A stretch of DNA of 64,000 nucleotides from Prevotella sp. (GTDB taxonomy: Bacteria > Bacteroidota > Bacteroidia > Bacteroidales > Bacteroidaceae): contig JAFQQY010000002.1 in NCBI GenBank assembly GCA_017410365.1, positions 1-64,000 on the forward strand, in the 5' to 3' direction. The notes below the pieces were generated by a model. The model had not been told where the DNA came from. It saw only the letters and a list, made by a program, of their open reading frames with translations, and did not search any database. Every line of letters begins with the position of its first letter. Position 1 is the stretch's first letter. Positions 7,738 to 18,289 of the stretch are shown here, in pieces. A program made the position numbers and the translations under genes.

Positions 7738-7764
7738 AGTTAGGAGTTAGGAGTTAGGAGTTTT
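7738..7764. repeat. 7-bp microsatellite AGTTAGG
   Basis: Three and a half units of AGTTAGG end in a T-run. It lies between the MFS promoter and the stop codon of murF-alr, so it is in the 3' region of the latter. Confidence 0.85.
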
Positions 7765-7803
7765 TTGTTAAAGTTTTATATTTTTTCCTATTATATCTGA
7801 TTA

Positions 7804-10275
7804 TCACTCCATAAGATATATCCTTTTCACTCTGTTGCTGACACTTGTGAGCACCTCGTAAGGTATAGTATCCAAGGCATCTGAAAGCACGGTTACAGGC
7901 AGATTGTTACCAAATATTTCAACCATATCGCCCTCCTTGCAATTTATGCCTGTAACATCAATCATCGCCACATCCATACAGATGTTTCCTACGTATGGCG
8001 CCTTGCATCCATTAACCATGCAATAGCCCCTGCCGTTGCCAAGATGACGGTCCAATCCGTCGGCATAGCCAATAGGTATAGCTGCGATGACGCTATCTTG
8101 AGACAGTTTGCCCTTACGACTATATCCAACCGTTTCGTCTGCCGGCACTGTTCTCATTTGCAGGATAGTGGTCTTGAGTGTGCTGACATTATTAATCATA
8201 TTGTTATTACGAGGATTAACACCATAAAGCCCGATGCCCAACCGGCACATATCCAACTGCCGTTCTGGGAAATGCTCGATGCCAGCGCTGTTGGCTATAT
8301 GGCGCAATATCTTATGGCTGAAGGCTGCCTGCAACTTGTCAGCTGCCCGTTGGAACTTCTCAAACTGAGATGTAGAGAAATCATCAAGTTCATCACTGTC
8401 AGAGCCTACGAAATGAGAGAAGACAGAGCGCGGTATGATGGCATTCTGATGCTTCAGGCGGCCTATAACCTCGTCTATGTCCTTATCAGGGTCGAAACCG
8501 AGGCGGTGCATGCCTGTGTCCAACTTTATGTGAACAGGATAATTGGTGATGCCTTCTTTCTCAGCAGCACGTATAAGCGCATCCATCAGTCGGAAACTAT
8601 ATACCTCTGGTTCCAAATCGTAATCGAACATGGTCTTGAAGGCAGTCATCTCCGGATTCATGATAATGATGTTGCAAGTGATGCCGTTCTTGCGTAACGT
8701 AACACCCTCATCGGCAACAGCCACGGCAAGATAATCCACACGATGGTCCTGCAACGTCTTTGACACTTCAACAGCTCCGGCTCCATAGGCATCGGCCTTT
8801 ACCATGCACACCAGCTTGGTTTCTGGTTTCATCAGTGAACGGTAGTAATTGAAATTGTCGACCAATGCGTTCAGGTTGACCTCAAGAATCGTCTCGTGAA
8901 CTTTCTGTTCAAGAAGTTCTGCAATGTAGTCAAACCCAAATGCGCGCGAACCTTTTACTAATATCAGTTCGTCGTGCAAAGAGCGGAAGACATCACTGCC
9001 TACAAACGACTGCACATCTTCAAAGAAATGGCACTCAGGCACATGTATAGCAGATGCGTTGGCCTTCAGCGCACTGCCTATGCCAATAAACTTCTGAACA
9101 CCTCTGTTCAGTGCCAGTTCAGATACTTTTTCATACAGTCGCTGCTGCGTCTCGCCACTCTGATAGATGTCACTAAGAATCAACGTGCGGCGTTGCCCGT
9201 TTTGGTCGGGACGGCGATTCATAAAGTCGAGAGCAATATCGAGCGAATTGATGTCAGAGTTGTATGTATCATTTATCAGCGTACAACCGTGTATGCCTTC
9301 TTTCACTTCCAAGCGCATGGCCACAGGGTCGAGAGTTGCCATTCGCTCGTCCAGTTGCTCTGCCGTAATGCCTAAATGCAAGGCTATAGCGGCACATGCG
9401 AAAGAACACTCTACGGACGCCTCGTCAATAAACGGCAGACGATATGAAGCCTCCTTACCCTTATATACATATAATATAGTTGTAGCATCTGTGCCAGAAG
9501 AAACATTCTTTATATATAAGGCTTCCGACGGATTCTCTCTGCTCCACCCTATCTTTGATGCCTTGAAGCTGCTGCGGCGAACACAACGGGAAACAACGGC
9601 ATCATCTGTATTATATGCTATAAACGAAGCATTCTTGAAGAGCATCAACTTTTCCATGCACTTCTCTTCAAGACTGCGGAAGTTCTCCTGATGCGGTGCT
9701 CCAAGCGAGGTCAGCACACCGATGGTCGGCTGGATGATGTCCTGCAGGGCATCCATCTCGCCTACCTCACTGATACCTGCTTCAAGGAGAGCGACTTGGG
9801 TTCTTTCGTTAAGCAACCATACCGACAGCGGCACACCTATCTGAGAATTGTAACTTCGAGGAGAGCGGGTAACGGTCATTGAGGGCGAAAGCAACTGATA
9901 AAGCCACTCCTTGACCATTGTCTTGCCGTTGGAACCAGTGATTCCTACCACAGGAATATCAAACTCATCGCGATGACGCTCAGCCAGTCGCTGCAAGGCA
10001 GAAAGCACATCGGTAACTTTCAGGAAGTTGGCATCTTTATAATCTGCTGCATTTTGCGGTGTACTACTAACAACAAAGTTGCGCACACCACGATTATACA
10101 GTTCTGGAATATACTTATGTCCATCGTTTCGCTCTGAGCGCAATGCAAAGAAAAGGGTTGATTCCGGAAAACAAAGTGAGCGACTGTCAGTAAGCAACCA
10201 ACTGATTGTTGCCTCGGCTGTACCCAAACGTCGTGCACCTATTAGGGTGGTGATTCTCTCTATAGTATATTCCAT
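7804..10275 (-). CDS. murF-alr: Bifunctional MurF ligase / alanine racemase
   Basis: An 823-residue fusion known from Bacteroidetes. The N-terminal ~450 residues are UDP-N-acetylmuramoyl-tripeptide:D-Ala-D-Ala ligase, with the ATP loop GITGSNGKTMVKEWL near residues 113-127. The C-terminal ~370 residues are PLP-dependent alanine racemase with the lysine motif MVKADAYGAGA near residue 490 and the CRLGIGLYG and IGYADG stretches. One chain thus makes D-Ala for the stem peptide and adds the D-Ala-D-Ala dipeptide in the cytoplasm. It overlaps the upstream GSCFA gene by 16 bp, consistent with one transcript from the YfhO-FKP-GSCFA run. Confidence 0.95.
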   Translation of the reverse strand: MEYTIERITTLIGARRLGTAEATISWLLTDSRSLCFPESTLFFALRSERNDGHKYIPELYNRGVRNFVVSSTPQNAADYKDANFLKVTDVLSALQRLAERHRDEFDIPVVGITGSNGKTMVKEWLYQLLSPSMTVTRSPRSYNSQIGVPLSVWLLNERTQVALLEAGISEVGEMDALQDIIQPTIGVLTSLGAPHQENFRSLEEKCMEKLMLFKNASFIAYNTDDAVVSRCVRRSSFKASKIGWSRENPSEALYIKNVSSGTDATTILYVYKGKEASYRLPFIDEASVECSFACAAIALHLGITAEQLDERMATLDPVAMRLEVKEGIHGCTLINDTYNSDINSLDIALDFMNRRPDQNGQRRTLILSDIYQSGETQQRLYEKVSELALNRGVQKFIGIGSALKANASAIHVPECHFFEDVQSFVGSDVFRSLHDELILVKGSRAFGFDYIAELLEQKVHETILEVNLNALVDNFNYYRSLMKPETKLVCMVKADAYGAGAVEVSKTLQDHRVDYLAVAVADEGVTLRKNGITCNIIIMNPEMTAFKTMFDYDLEPEVYSFRLMDALIRAAEKEGITNYPVHIKLDTGMHRLGFDPDKDIDEVIGRLKHQNAIIPRSVFSHFVGSDSDELDDFSTSQFEKFQRAADKLQAAFSHKILRHIANSAGIEHFPERQLDMCRLGIGLYGVNPRNNNMINNVSTLKTTILQMRTVPADETVGYSRKGKLSQDSVIAAIPIGYADGLDRHLGNGRGYCMVNGCKAPYVGNICMDVAMIDVTGINCKEGDMVEIFGNNLPVTVLSDALDTIPYEVLTSVSNRVKRIYLME

Positions 10276-11054
10276 TTCTTTTTAAACTCCTCTAATTTCT
10301 GGTTTGTCTTTTCAAGAAAAGCCTTATGCTCGGCTGAATCAGGATTAAAAGGCTTATGCGCCAATGCCTCCTTGATGGGTTTCCATTCTACAAGATATTG
10401 CTTGGCCTCATCACAGAAGAATGTGTCTGCAATACGTTCCCAGATGTAATTGACTGCCTGAGCTGACGGATGCAACATATCTTCGCCATAGAAACGGTAA
10501 TCGCGTAACTCGTCGTTAACTATTTCGTATGCGGGGAAATATGTACAGCAGTCATAACGCTTTACCACACGGTCGGCGGCAAGCAGAAGCGTTGCCTTTG
10601 ACAGTTGACTGCCATGATAGCCATACTTGGCGTACCGGATAGGACTGACTGTCAGCACCACCTGAACATCAGGATTGCACCCGAGCAATATCTCTACTGC
10701 TTGCGACAGATAGTCGGCACACTCATCTATTGTCAGTTCTTCTTCAGAGAACAGGCGCTGCGGACGTTTCTGGCAGTTGTCAACAATCTCGCCTGTCTCT
10801 TTCAACCGGTAAATATGATTTGTACCCAAAGTAAAGAATGCCACATCGGGAGTATCTTCGCAACGCTCTACCGTATGCAGAATGCTGGCCGGGTTATACA
10901 TCACCCCAAAAGGATTGACCGTAGCCCGAAACTGCTCTTCAATAAAGCGCCTACCGATATTGTCGGCAAAGCACGAGCCCACAAAAAGCATACGCTTCCG
11001 TGGACCAACCTTGAAGTGCGGTTCTTCTATTGTTACTTTGGTTCTAAATTCCAT
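10260..11054 (-). CDS. GSCFA domain protein
   Basis: A 264-residue protein with the family signature VGSCFADNIGRR near residues 26-37, then NPFGVMYNPASI, FFTLGTNHIYRL and a C-terminal DMLHPSAQAVNYIWERI. The family resembles SGNH/GDSL hydrolases: the GSCFA block, the TLGTNH strand and the HPS block line up with the usual Ser, Asn and Asp/His positions. The substrate is unknown. It lies 52 bp downstream of fkp and overlaps murF-alr by 16 bp, suggesting cell-envelope use. Confidence 0.85.
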   Translation of the reverse strand: MEFRTKVTIEEPHFKVGPRKRMLFVGSCFADNIGRRFIEEQFRATVNPFGVMYNPASILHTVERCEDTPDVAFFTLGTNHIYRLKETGEIVDNCQKRPQRLFSEEELTIDECADYLSQAVEILLGCNPDVQVVLTVSPIRYAKYGYHGSQLSKATLLLAADRVVKRYDCCTYFPAYEIVNDELRDYRFYGEDMLHPSAQAVNYIWERIADTFFCDEAKQYLVEWKPIKEALAHKPFNPDSAEHKAFLEKTNQKLEEFKKKWNIL

Positions 11055-11067
11055 TTTATATACAATG

Positions 11068-11103
11068 CATTAATTAAGAATTAAGCATTAAGAATTATGC
11101 ATT
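11068..11103. repeat. AT-rich short repeats GCATTAAGAATTA
   Basis: The 52-bp gap between fkp and the GSCFA gene is filled with ATTAATTAAGAATTAAGC-type repeats. Related TAATGCTTAATT fragments occur near 28153 and 63668. No promoter was recognised in it. Confidence 0.6.
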
Positions 11104-11106
11104 ACC

Positions 11107-13830
11107 CTAACTTCTGCTCACCTGTAAACCCAACTTGCTGAGCGACATCTCAACGAAGCGGGCATTAGGATTATTGCGCTGAGCATTAAGGATTTGCTTG
11201 ATACGCACGGCAGCCTCTGGGTCTTTTGCCACCATATACAGATAACCGCCGCCACCAGCTCCCGGCAGTTTATAGCCAAGACATAGGTCATCAACCAAAT
11301 CTGTGAGTGCCTTGACTGCAGGCGGATTGGTACCGATGTCAATAGCTTGGTTCTGCTGCCAGGTCTTGCCAACGAGCAGTCCCAACTGATTGAAGTCGTT
11401 GCGCTGTATAGCCTCGTACATATCAAGAGCATGTGCCTTCATCTCACGCAGCATCTGCAACTGTCCGTTATGATTAAGGAACATACGGCGAACAATCTCA
11501 GAAAGAATGTTCTTTGCAGTACGGGTGATGCCTGTGTAGTATAGCAAGTGGCACTGCGCATACTCCGGTTGTGTGTATATCTCATCAGGCAACCAACGCA
11601 CAAGCGGTGTCTGTTCAAAACCGCGCTGTGTCTGCAACAGCTTCACTCCGCCAAGGACACCACCAAACTGGTCTTGCCAACCGCCACCTGTAGTGAGCAA
11701 CTGCTCAAGCACAAGCGTGCGACGACCTATTTCGCTCTTGTCCCATGCCAACGAGCAGAAATCATTGATGGCACCGAGCACCGTAGCTGCAAGAATACTG
11801 CTCGTGCCAAGTCCGCTTCCGGCAGGGATAGCAGAAAGCAGAGTAAGTTCGATACCACATCCGAACGATTCCAATTGTGCGCGTAGCGACGGATAAGTCT
11901 CATTGCAGAAGCCCGGAAGGAATCCGGCAAGTGCCAAAGCAGCCTTTGGTATTGAGAACGGACTGCCCACATGCATGAAGTCGGCAAGTTCTTCGTATGT
12001 CTCTATCACCTCAACTGCACCGAGGTCGATGCTACGGCAGATAATATGGGGTTGTTTGCTTGGGCGTATATATGTCTGAAGCGGCGGTTGTCCGTTCAGT
12101 TCTATTGCTATATTAATGACATTGCCCCCCTCCATAAGACAGTAAGGAGGTGTATCAGTCCAACCGCCGGCAAGGTCGATGCGTACAGGACTACGTCCCC
12201 ACACTATCTGGTCTGAATAGACAGACATCTTTGGCGACTGCTTCTCTGCCAACACGCTCTCTGTCAGTCCTTCGCGAAGCAACGAGAAGGCCTTCTGCTC
12301 TTCACTCTGATACTCTGCGCCTGTCAGTCGTGACAGTTCTGAACGGAACATCGCATCGTGTATTCTTGTGAGCAATGGCATGTGCTCTGATATAGGCTTT
12401 GGCATTTCCACCCCATTTTCAGCAAACTGACGTGCAGCATGGTCTAAGTCAAGTTGGTAGAACACGCTATGCTCATGATTGTCAGCCAATGCTTTCCAGT
12501 TGTCTTTGCAGAAACGCTTGCGCTGCTGAACCAATCTTACCAGATTTGCCTCATTGGATATCTCTTCTGCACTCATCAGTTTATATGCACTTAGGTCAGC
12601 CTTGCCTGCAAGCATATCGCACAATACCCTTCCCATCTCCTCGATGTCATCGAGCACAGGGAACATCGGGGTCTGTTGGGCTGCACCAGCAAACTTATCA
12701 TCCATATTGTAAGGACGGAGAACGTATGACTGACTTCCTATTGGCACTATGTCAACGCACTGACCAGCCTTCAGGCTTATGGTCCAATCATTTTCTGGTA
12801 CTCCAGTAATAATATTATCGTGACTGATTGTCCATCCCTTGCCCACATGACTATTTTCTATCCACAGGTTTGTATTGTCGGCCGTTATCTTTATTCCTGT
12901 ATATGCATTCTGAACGAAGATTGAAGGATGCGGCTTACGACCGTGGTGCATTATCTCGCGCTGGTCGTTGACTATGTTCTGAACTGCCAAGGTTGAGGAA
13001 ATCATCTCATGACTGGTACCGTAATGATAGAATTCGCCACCAGGCAATGGCAATATGGCAACCTTCAGATTGCGCAGTTCTTCATCAACAATGGTCGGGT
13101 CGGTGCCTAAGGCACAGCCGAACTCAGAATAAAGGTCATAGCATTTAAGTTGACCGTTGCTCTTTGAACGTTCCATGAGCAACTTGACAGCACGGTCGCT
13201 GAGCATCCATACGCCTATGTCTGTAAGATAGAAATGGTCTTTAAGCAAGCCGTTCAATGTTTCCACCGACGGTTTCTGCAACATCTGTTTCAATACAGAC
13301 GGTGTGCGACGGTCGCTCACAAAGACGCCATGGTCGGTTGCAATCGAAGATTCGAGCCACAGACCATAGCAAACGACATCGGCATCGGGCACCGGAGGCA
13401 ACTGTTCTGCTGCACGTATATACACATCGCCACTGACAATCATAGTGTGGATATTATCCGGAGCAAGTTTCATCAGTCGCTCGTAAAGCGGCAACTGCAA
13501 TCGCAACAGGTCTTGGTCAAGACGCTGTCCGCGCTCCCAACGGAACACCGGTATTGGCGTAAGAATCTTACCTGACGGTGCATACGATGGCAGGCGACGA
13601 CTCTGTCCGCCTGCATGCAACAGTATCTTGCGGTCAGAAGAAAGCCATTCGTCGAATGATGCATCACTCCACGCCCGATGACATTCTTCTAAAAGCCATG
13701 TAGTACCACCGCCACTGCCCAGTTTATGACCAACGGGGTCGTTGGTACAGAAATATTCTTTAGGGTCTAAGCCCGTAACTTCATGAAAACAGCCAACCAA
13801 ATTAGGAGGCAAAGAGAGCAACTTTTTCAT
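11107..13830 (-). CDS. fkp: Bifunctional fucokinase / fucose-1-P guanylyltransferase
   Basis: A 907-residue protein with the full length and layout of Bacteroides FKP. The N-terminal half is the GDP-fucose pyrophosphorylase domain (LLHAGGQSRRLPSY near residues 69-82). The C-terminal ~370 residues are a GHMP kinase, starting WGRSPVRIDLAGGWTDTPP and carrying the ATP-binding motif PAGSGLGTSSI near residue 670 and PGAGGGGY near the end. It salvages free L-fucose to GDP-fucose for capsule and glycoprotein fucosylation. It follows the YfhO gene by only 6 bp. Confidence 0.97.
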   Translation of the reverse strand: MKKLLSLPPNLVGCFHEVTGLDPKEYFCTNDPVGHKLGSGGGTTWLLEECHRAWSDASFDEWLSSDRKILLHAGGQSRRLPSYAPSGKILTPIPVFRWERGQRLDQDLLRLQLPLYERLMKLAPDNIHTMIVSGDVYIRAAEQLPPVPDADVVCYGLWLESSIATDHGVFVSDRRTPSVLKQMLQKPSVETLNGLLKDHFYLTDIGVWMLSDRAVKLLMERSKSNGQLKCYDLYSEFGCALGTDPTIVDEELRNLKVAILPLPGGEFYHYGTSHEMISSTLAVQNIVNDQREIMHHGRKPHPSIFVQNAYTGIKITADNTNLWIENSHVGKGWTISHDNIITGVPENDWTISLKAGQCVDIVPIGSQSYVLRPYNMDDKFAGAAQQTPMFPVLDDIEEMGRVLCDMLAGKADLSAYKLMSAEEISNEANLVRLVQQRKRFCKDNWKALADNHEHSVFYQLDLDHAARQFAENGVEMPKPISEHMPLLTRIHDAMFRSELSRLTGAEYQSEEQKAFSLLREGLTESVLAEKQSPKMSVYSDQIVWGRSPVRIDLAGGWTDTPPYCLMEGGNVINIAIELNGQPPLQTYIRPSKQPHIICRSIDLGAVEVIETYEELADFMHVGSPFSIPKAALALAGFLPGFCNETYPSLRAQLESFGCGIELTLLSAIPAGSGLGTSSILAATVLGAINDFCSLAWDKSEIGRRTLVLEQLLTTGGGWQDQFGGVLGGVKLLQTQRGFEQTPLVRWLPDEIYTQPEYAQCHLLYYTGITRTAKNILSEIVRRMFLNHNGQLQMLREMKAHALDMYEAIQRNDFNQLGLLVGKTWQQNQAIDIGTNPPAVKALTDLVDDLCLGYKLPGAGGGGYLYMVAKDPEAAVRIKQILNAQRNNPNARFVEMSLSKLGLQVSRS

Positions 13831-13836
13831 TTTTTA

Positions 13837-16332
13837 TTATTTTTTTCTCTTCTTCCATTCCATGAAAATAAGGAACAGAACAACGAGCAATAGTATTCCG
13901 TATGCAACGTATGCCACAGTTTCTGTTATATCCACAGACTTAGGGAAGAACGACAGTTCTACCTTATGATTGCCTGGTTTTACATTCAAGGCACGCAAGA
14001 TGTAGTTTACACGGCCGAGCTCAACCTCCTCACCGTCAACAGTAGCCGTCCAACCTGGATAGTATATTTCAGAGAATACAACAACGCCGCCCTTATCTGA
14101 ATGTACATCGTAAACAAGTTTATTCGGTTCGTAGCTCGTTATCGTCACTATACTTGTACTATCTTGCTTTACACTCTCGCCCAACTGCTCGGCAAATTTC
14201 TTATCGGCCACAGCCTCATGGCGCAAGTTCAGTTTACCAACCATGTCAATCTCCTGATTTGCATTGTCAACATAGTTCACCTTATCCACAAACAAAGCAT
14301 TGCCGTATGTATAAGGATTCTGCACAGGCACTGCCTGTCCCGACTGCAACGGCAGAATGAAGTATTTGGCATTAAGCATATTGAGCACAGGCCAGATGCT
14401 ATCGCCATTTACCTTGGTAATATCGCCTTGAGCACTTGTCAGGCCACTGAACACACCACTCATTTCCTTGCTTATGTAAGCATCTATCATTTCCTGATAA
14501 CGACGCAATTTAGCTGCGTGATATCCACCGATACTCTTCAGATAGAACGATGTTTCGTTTTCATTGAATGTATTTGACGCCAAATTCAGTACTCTATAGT
14601 CAAGCGATTTGTCCTTTAATATCTGCTCCTCGGCAGCAGACATCTTGATAGGCTGTTCACGTACTGTTTTGTCTACAAACATTTCATCATATAGATAACG
14701 CTTGTTTATTTGCCACATGTCAACAAGACAGAGCACCAATATTGCACCTACCATGTAAGGCGCCTTCAATTTATTTGCCTTATACAGGAACAATAGCACA
14801 GTGCCAATGACTATAATCCATGCAGAGCGCATGCAATCTGATTTGAAAACCTCGACGCGAGCCTTAGAAATGCTGTCAAGAATAGGTGCAAGATATTCCT
14901 GTGGTACATACTGGCTAAGCTGTGCCGTATCGGCGGTGCTGATGAAATCGAAGAATGCCGTTGGCATTAATCTGAAAATCCATGCAAGACCTGCTGTAAG
15001 AACAAAGCTGACAATCAGATAAATACTTGTTCTACGCGTCTTGATAAGTTCCGGTTCGTCAACCAATCTCTTCAAAGCCATAATAGCAAGCAACGGAATG
15101 GTAAACTCAGCAATGACAAGTATAGACGAAACCGTTCTGAACTTGGCATACATTGGAACAAAATCAATGAAGAAATTTGTCAGAGGCATAAAATGCTTGC
15201 CCCATGACAGCATTATAGATAATATCGTGGCAGCCAGCAGCGCCCACTTCATAGGACCTTTAACAATAAAGCATCCCAGGATGAACAGCATCATGACAAA
15301 CGCGCCGACATAAACCGGACCGGCTGTGAAAGGTTGTTCACCCCAGTACTGATACCACTGTGCCACAATCTGCTGGAACTGTGGGTCAACCTTCGCCATA
15401 GCATCGGCATCCTCACCAAGCTTAATCTGGTGAGCACCACCCTTAGCATTAGGAATCAACAATGTCCATGTTTCATCAATGCCATAGCTCCATTGGGTTA
15501 TATAGTCACGGTCAAGACCGCTACTTGTCTGGTTTTCCGTATTTGCCTTCACAAGTTCGCTCTTTCCGCGCATAGACTCCTTACTGTACTGCCATGTATG
15601 ATACAGATTAGACAAGTTGAGACAGATTCCAATCAAAGCACCTGCGGCACAAACCGCCGTAGCCTTCCAAAAATGCACCAGTTTCTTGTTACGGATGGCA
15701 TCAACAAGATATGCAATAACCATGAATAGGATTATGAACAGATAATAATATGTCATCTGCACATGGTTAGCATATATCTCCAATGCCGCAAAAAGAGCCG
15801 TTACAACAAGTCCCCACAAATACTTGCCCCTGTATGCCAACACTATACCGGCAATCATCGGCGGCAAATAGGCAAGGGCATAAACCTTCCAGATATGACC
15901 AGCAGCAATGATAATGAAGAAATAGCTGCTGAATGCCCAAATAATGGAACCAAGCGCAGCAAGATGCTGACGGAAATCAAACGCACGGAGCAAGATATAG
16001 AAACCAAGCAAATAGACAAAGACATACCATACGAACTCTGGCAGGCCTAAACGATACAGCCAACTGATGCCTATCAGCGTGTCCTGACTGTCATACGATG
16101 GAGCCAACTGATAGGTAGGCATACCGCCGAACAGCGAGTTGGTCCAGCGTGTTCGCTCACCGGTCTTTTCCAAATACTCTGTCTGCTCCTGTCCTGCTCC
16201 TCTACCAGCAGAAGCATCATGACGATAAAGGATACGGTCTTCTGACACTGCCGGATAGAAATAGGCATACGACAAGACCGCAAACAAAATCACTACCAGC
16301 ACATCTGGCAGCCACTGCTTTAACATTTTCAT
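13837..16332 (-). CDS. YfhO-family membrane protein
   Basis: An 831-residue multi-spanning protein with about a dozen hydrophobic helices, the acidic periplasmic loop typical of the GT-C fold near the N-terminus (YRHDASAGRGAGQEQTEYLEKT), and a large soluble loop before a final helix and basic tail (FMEWKKRKK). YfhO proteins are linked to glycosylation of teichoic acids in Firmicutes; in Bacteroidetes the role is not established. It is first in the minus-strand run ahead of fkp, so a part in surface glycan assembly is a reasonable inference. Confidence 0.85.
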   Translation of the reverse strand: MKMLKQWLPDVLVVILFAVLSYAYFYPAVSEDRILYRHDASAGRGAGQEQTEYLEKTGERTRWTNSLFGGMPTYQLAPSYDSQDTLIGISWLYRLGLPEFVWYVFVYLLGFYILLRAFDFRQHLAALGSIIWAFSSYFFIIIAAGHIWKVYALAYLPPMIAGIVLAYRGKYLWGLVVTALFAALEIYANHVQMTYYYLFIILFMVIAYLVDAIRNKKLVHFWKATAVCAAGALIGICLNLSNLYHTWQYSKESMRGKSELVKANTENQTSSGLDRDYITQWSYGIDETWTLLIPNAKGGAHQIKLGEDADAMAKVDPQFQQIVAQWYQYWGEQPFTAGPVYVGAFVMMLFILGCFIVKGPMKWALLAATILSIMLSWGKHFMPLTNFFIDFVPMYAKFRTVSSILVIAEFTIPLLAIMALKRLVDEPELIKTRRTSIYLIVSFVLTAGLAWIFRLMPTAFFDFISTADTAQLSQYVPQEYLAPILDSISKARVEVFKSDCMRSAWIIVIGTVLLFLYKANKLKAPYMVGAILVLCLVDMWQINKRYLYDEMFVDKTVREQPIKMSAAEEQILKDKSLDYRVLNLASNTFNENETSFYLKSIGGYHAAKLRRYQEMIDAYISKEMSGVFSGLTSAQGDITKVNGDSIWPVLNMLNAKYFILPLQSGQAVPVQNPYTYGNALFVDKVNYVDNANQEIDMVGKLNLRHEAVADKKFAEQLGESVKQDSTSIVTITSYEPNKLVYDVHSDKGGVVVFSEIYYPGWTATVDGEEVELGRVNYILRALNVKPGNHKVELSFFPKSVDITETVAYVAYGILLLVVLFLIFMEWKKRKK

Positions 16333-16377
16333 TATAATTATATATATAAACGTTTATATTTCTTTATCAAAACGATG

Positions 16378-16385
16378 CAAATTTA
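16378..16385 (-). promoter_or_regulatory. -7 promoter element of the YfhO operon
   Basis: The minus strand reads TAAATTTG, 46 bp upstream of the start at 16332. It is divergent from the promoter at 16429. Confidence 0.55.
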
Positions 16386-16428
16386 CTAAAAATATCGGGA
16401 AAAGCAATATTATATTATACTTTTTGGT

Positions 16429-16436
16429 TAACTTTG
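16429..16436 (+). promoter_or_regulatory. -7 promoter element of the DUF6057 gene
   Basis: TAACTTTG matches TAnnTTTG. An alternative upstream TTG start at 16424 would place the promoter inside the coding region, so the ATG at 16487 is preferred. Confidence 0.6.
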
Positions 16437-16486
16437 CCAAATATAAAAAGAATATCATTAAGGTTTATATATATAGACTACACGCA

Positions 16487-18286
16487 ATGAAGTTCAAGCA
16501 TATAGGAATCACAACTATCATCGGCGTCATATTCGCTGCCATTGCAGCATATCTGCTACAGACACATAGTGCCGACGTCATGAGTGTCATTGAGGGGCAC
16601 AATACTTTTTTAAACACCTCTGTCTATTTCGACAACTGCATGTCAAACCCGGCAGGACTGCTGACATGGTGCGGAGCATATCTAACCCAATTCATGGCCG
16701 ACGCCACAGGCATATACATACTATGCGCACTATGGATTGGCGTAATCGTACTTACCGCCTTTGTCATGAGGTTGGAAACGAAATGGGCCGCCCTTGCCAC
16801 TATTCCCGCTGCAATGCTTCTGGCAAGCAATGTGGGTTTGGAGTATTGGATATTTTATCTTGACACTCCCGGCTATCTCTTCACTGCCACCCTTGGCGTT
16901 CTGGTTGCCCTCGCTGGCGGATGGATAGTAAACAAGTTGAGCAAATGGGGCATCGGAGCCATCATGGCATTAGCATTGTACCCGCTGTTCGGTATCTACG
17001 GACTCCTTGCTAATATTCTCGGAGTAATATTCATTTGCATGGATAAGGACTTGGATAAAAAGCACAAGTGGATAAACCTTGCCGTAGCCTTCATTGCCTT
17101 GATAATGCCGATTATATGGTGTAGTACTGTCTATCACACATCGCAGTTATCGGCTGCATATACTGCAGGACTGCAAGACTTCAAACTTATTGACAAGGCT
17201 GACAACGAACAATACGTGCCATATATCCTGCTTTTCCTTTCATTGATTATATTGGCGGTTGCGGGCAACTATCTCGACAGGTGCAAGAAAGCCATTGTGT
17301 GGATTGCTACTAGCGTATTGCTCATAGTGGCGGAGGTGGCATACGTTGACCACAGATGGTATAATGACGAAAACTACGAATGTGAGTTGAGGATGTTGCA
17401 GTGCATCGATAACGAGCAGTGGCAGAACGTCATCTATACAGACAATGAGTATTCATGTGAACCGACTCGCGCCATAGTCATGATGAGAGACCTTGCCCTG
17501 TTCAAGTTGGGACGCCTTGGCAACCAGTCGTTCACATTCCGCAACGGAGGCAAGATGCCGGAGTCTGCCATTTCCGTCAGTCTGGCACATACCATCGCCC
17601 CTATCATCTATTATCATTACGGCAAGATAAACTATTGCAACCGTTGGCATGTTGAGCATAATGTTGACCACGGATGGAGCGCCGACAGCTATAGATACAT
17701 GATAAAATGTGCTGCCATTAACGGAGAAAAGGAACTGGCTGCAAAATATGCCGGTCTGCTTAGAACCACAAGAAACTACAAGGACTCAGAGGAGGTAAAG
17801 ATTGGATTGGGACTTGTGTCTGAGACCGACGATATGAAAGCCGCCAAGGCACTGATGACTTATGATGATTTCTTAGGTAGCGACCGCGACCTGCCTGAGC
17901 TGTATCTGCTCGACAACTTCGCCAACGACACGACCAGCAATAAAAGCATAAAGACACTTGCCATACATTCCTTGTTGGTGCAAAAGGATTTGCGGTTGTT
18001 CTGGCCCCACTTCTTCCATTTTGCCGAACTGCTAAGCGAAAACGAAGCTATGCCGATACACTTCCAGGAGGCGGCATATCTCTTAGGCAAGAGCAAGGAG
18101 AGTCAGGTAAACGTTGACGGTTTGCCTTTCGACCAGCAGGTCAAAGACACCTACATGGCATTTGCTGCACAGATGGCACAATACAATCATCTTAACAAGG
18201 CAGCCAAACGACAGGTCATGAACTCCAGATTTGGCAAGACCTACTTCTATTATTATTATCTTGGCGAGGATTTCACCACATATTAA
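16487..18286 (+). CDS. DUF6057 family membrane protein
   Basis: About 599 residues from the ATG at 16487 (chosen because the longer frame would start at a TTG upstream of the promoter box). The first half holds roughly ten hydrophobic segments; the second half is soluble and helical with repeat-like alanine/leucine helices (KCAAINGEKELAAKYAGLLR), resembling a TPR-like scaffold. I place it in DUF6057 by overall layout and by its neighbour, a TolB-like lipoprotein starting 4 bp downstream, but cannot run a search. Function unknown; the pair is probably a two-gene operon acting at the cell envelope. Confidence 0.7.
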   Translation: MKFKHIGITTIIGVIFAAIAAYLLQTHSADVMSVIEGHNTFLNTSVYFDNCMSNPAGLLTWCGAYLTQFMADATGIYILCALWIGVIVLTAFVMRLETKWAALATIPAAMLLASNVGLEYWIFYLDTPGYLFTATLGVLVALAGGWIVNKLSKWGIGAIMALALYPLFGIYGLLANILGVIFICMDKDLDKKHKWINLAVAFIALIMPIIWCSTVYHTSQLSAAYTAGLQDFKLIDKADNEQYVPYILLFLSLIILAVAGNYLDRCKKAIVWIATSVLLIVAEVAYVDHRWYNDENYECELRMLQCIDNEQWQNVIYTDNEYSCEPTRAIVMMRDLALFKLGRLGNQSFTFRNGGKMPESAISVSLAHTIAPIIYYHYGKINYCNRWHVEHNVDHGWSADSYRYMIKCAAINGEKELAAKYAGLLRTTRNYKDSEEVKIGLGLVSETDDMKAAKALMTYDDFLGSDRDLPELYLLDNFANDTTSNKSIKTLAIHSLLVQKDLRLFWPHFFHFAELLSENEAMPIHFQEAAYLLGKSKESQVNVDGLPFDQQVKDTYMAFAAQMAQYNHLNKAAKRQVMNSRFGKTYFYYYYLGEDFTTY

Positions 18287-18289
18287 AAT

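Noticed and set aside
8044-8697. 217-codon plus-strand frame inside murF-alr
   Set aside because: Antisense to the racemase domain; composition is that of a reverse-frame shadow.
16424-16486. Upstream TTG start of the DUF6057 gene
   Set aside because: It lies at the -7 promoter box; the ATG at 16487 gives a normal leader and a membrane-protein N-terminus.
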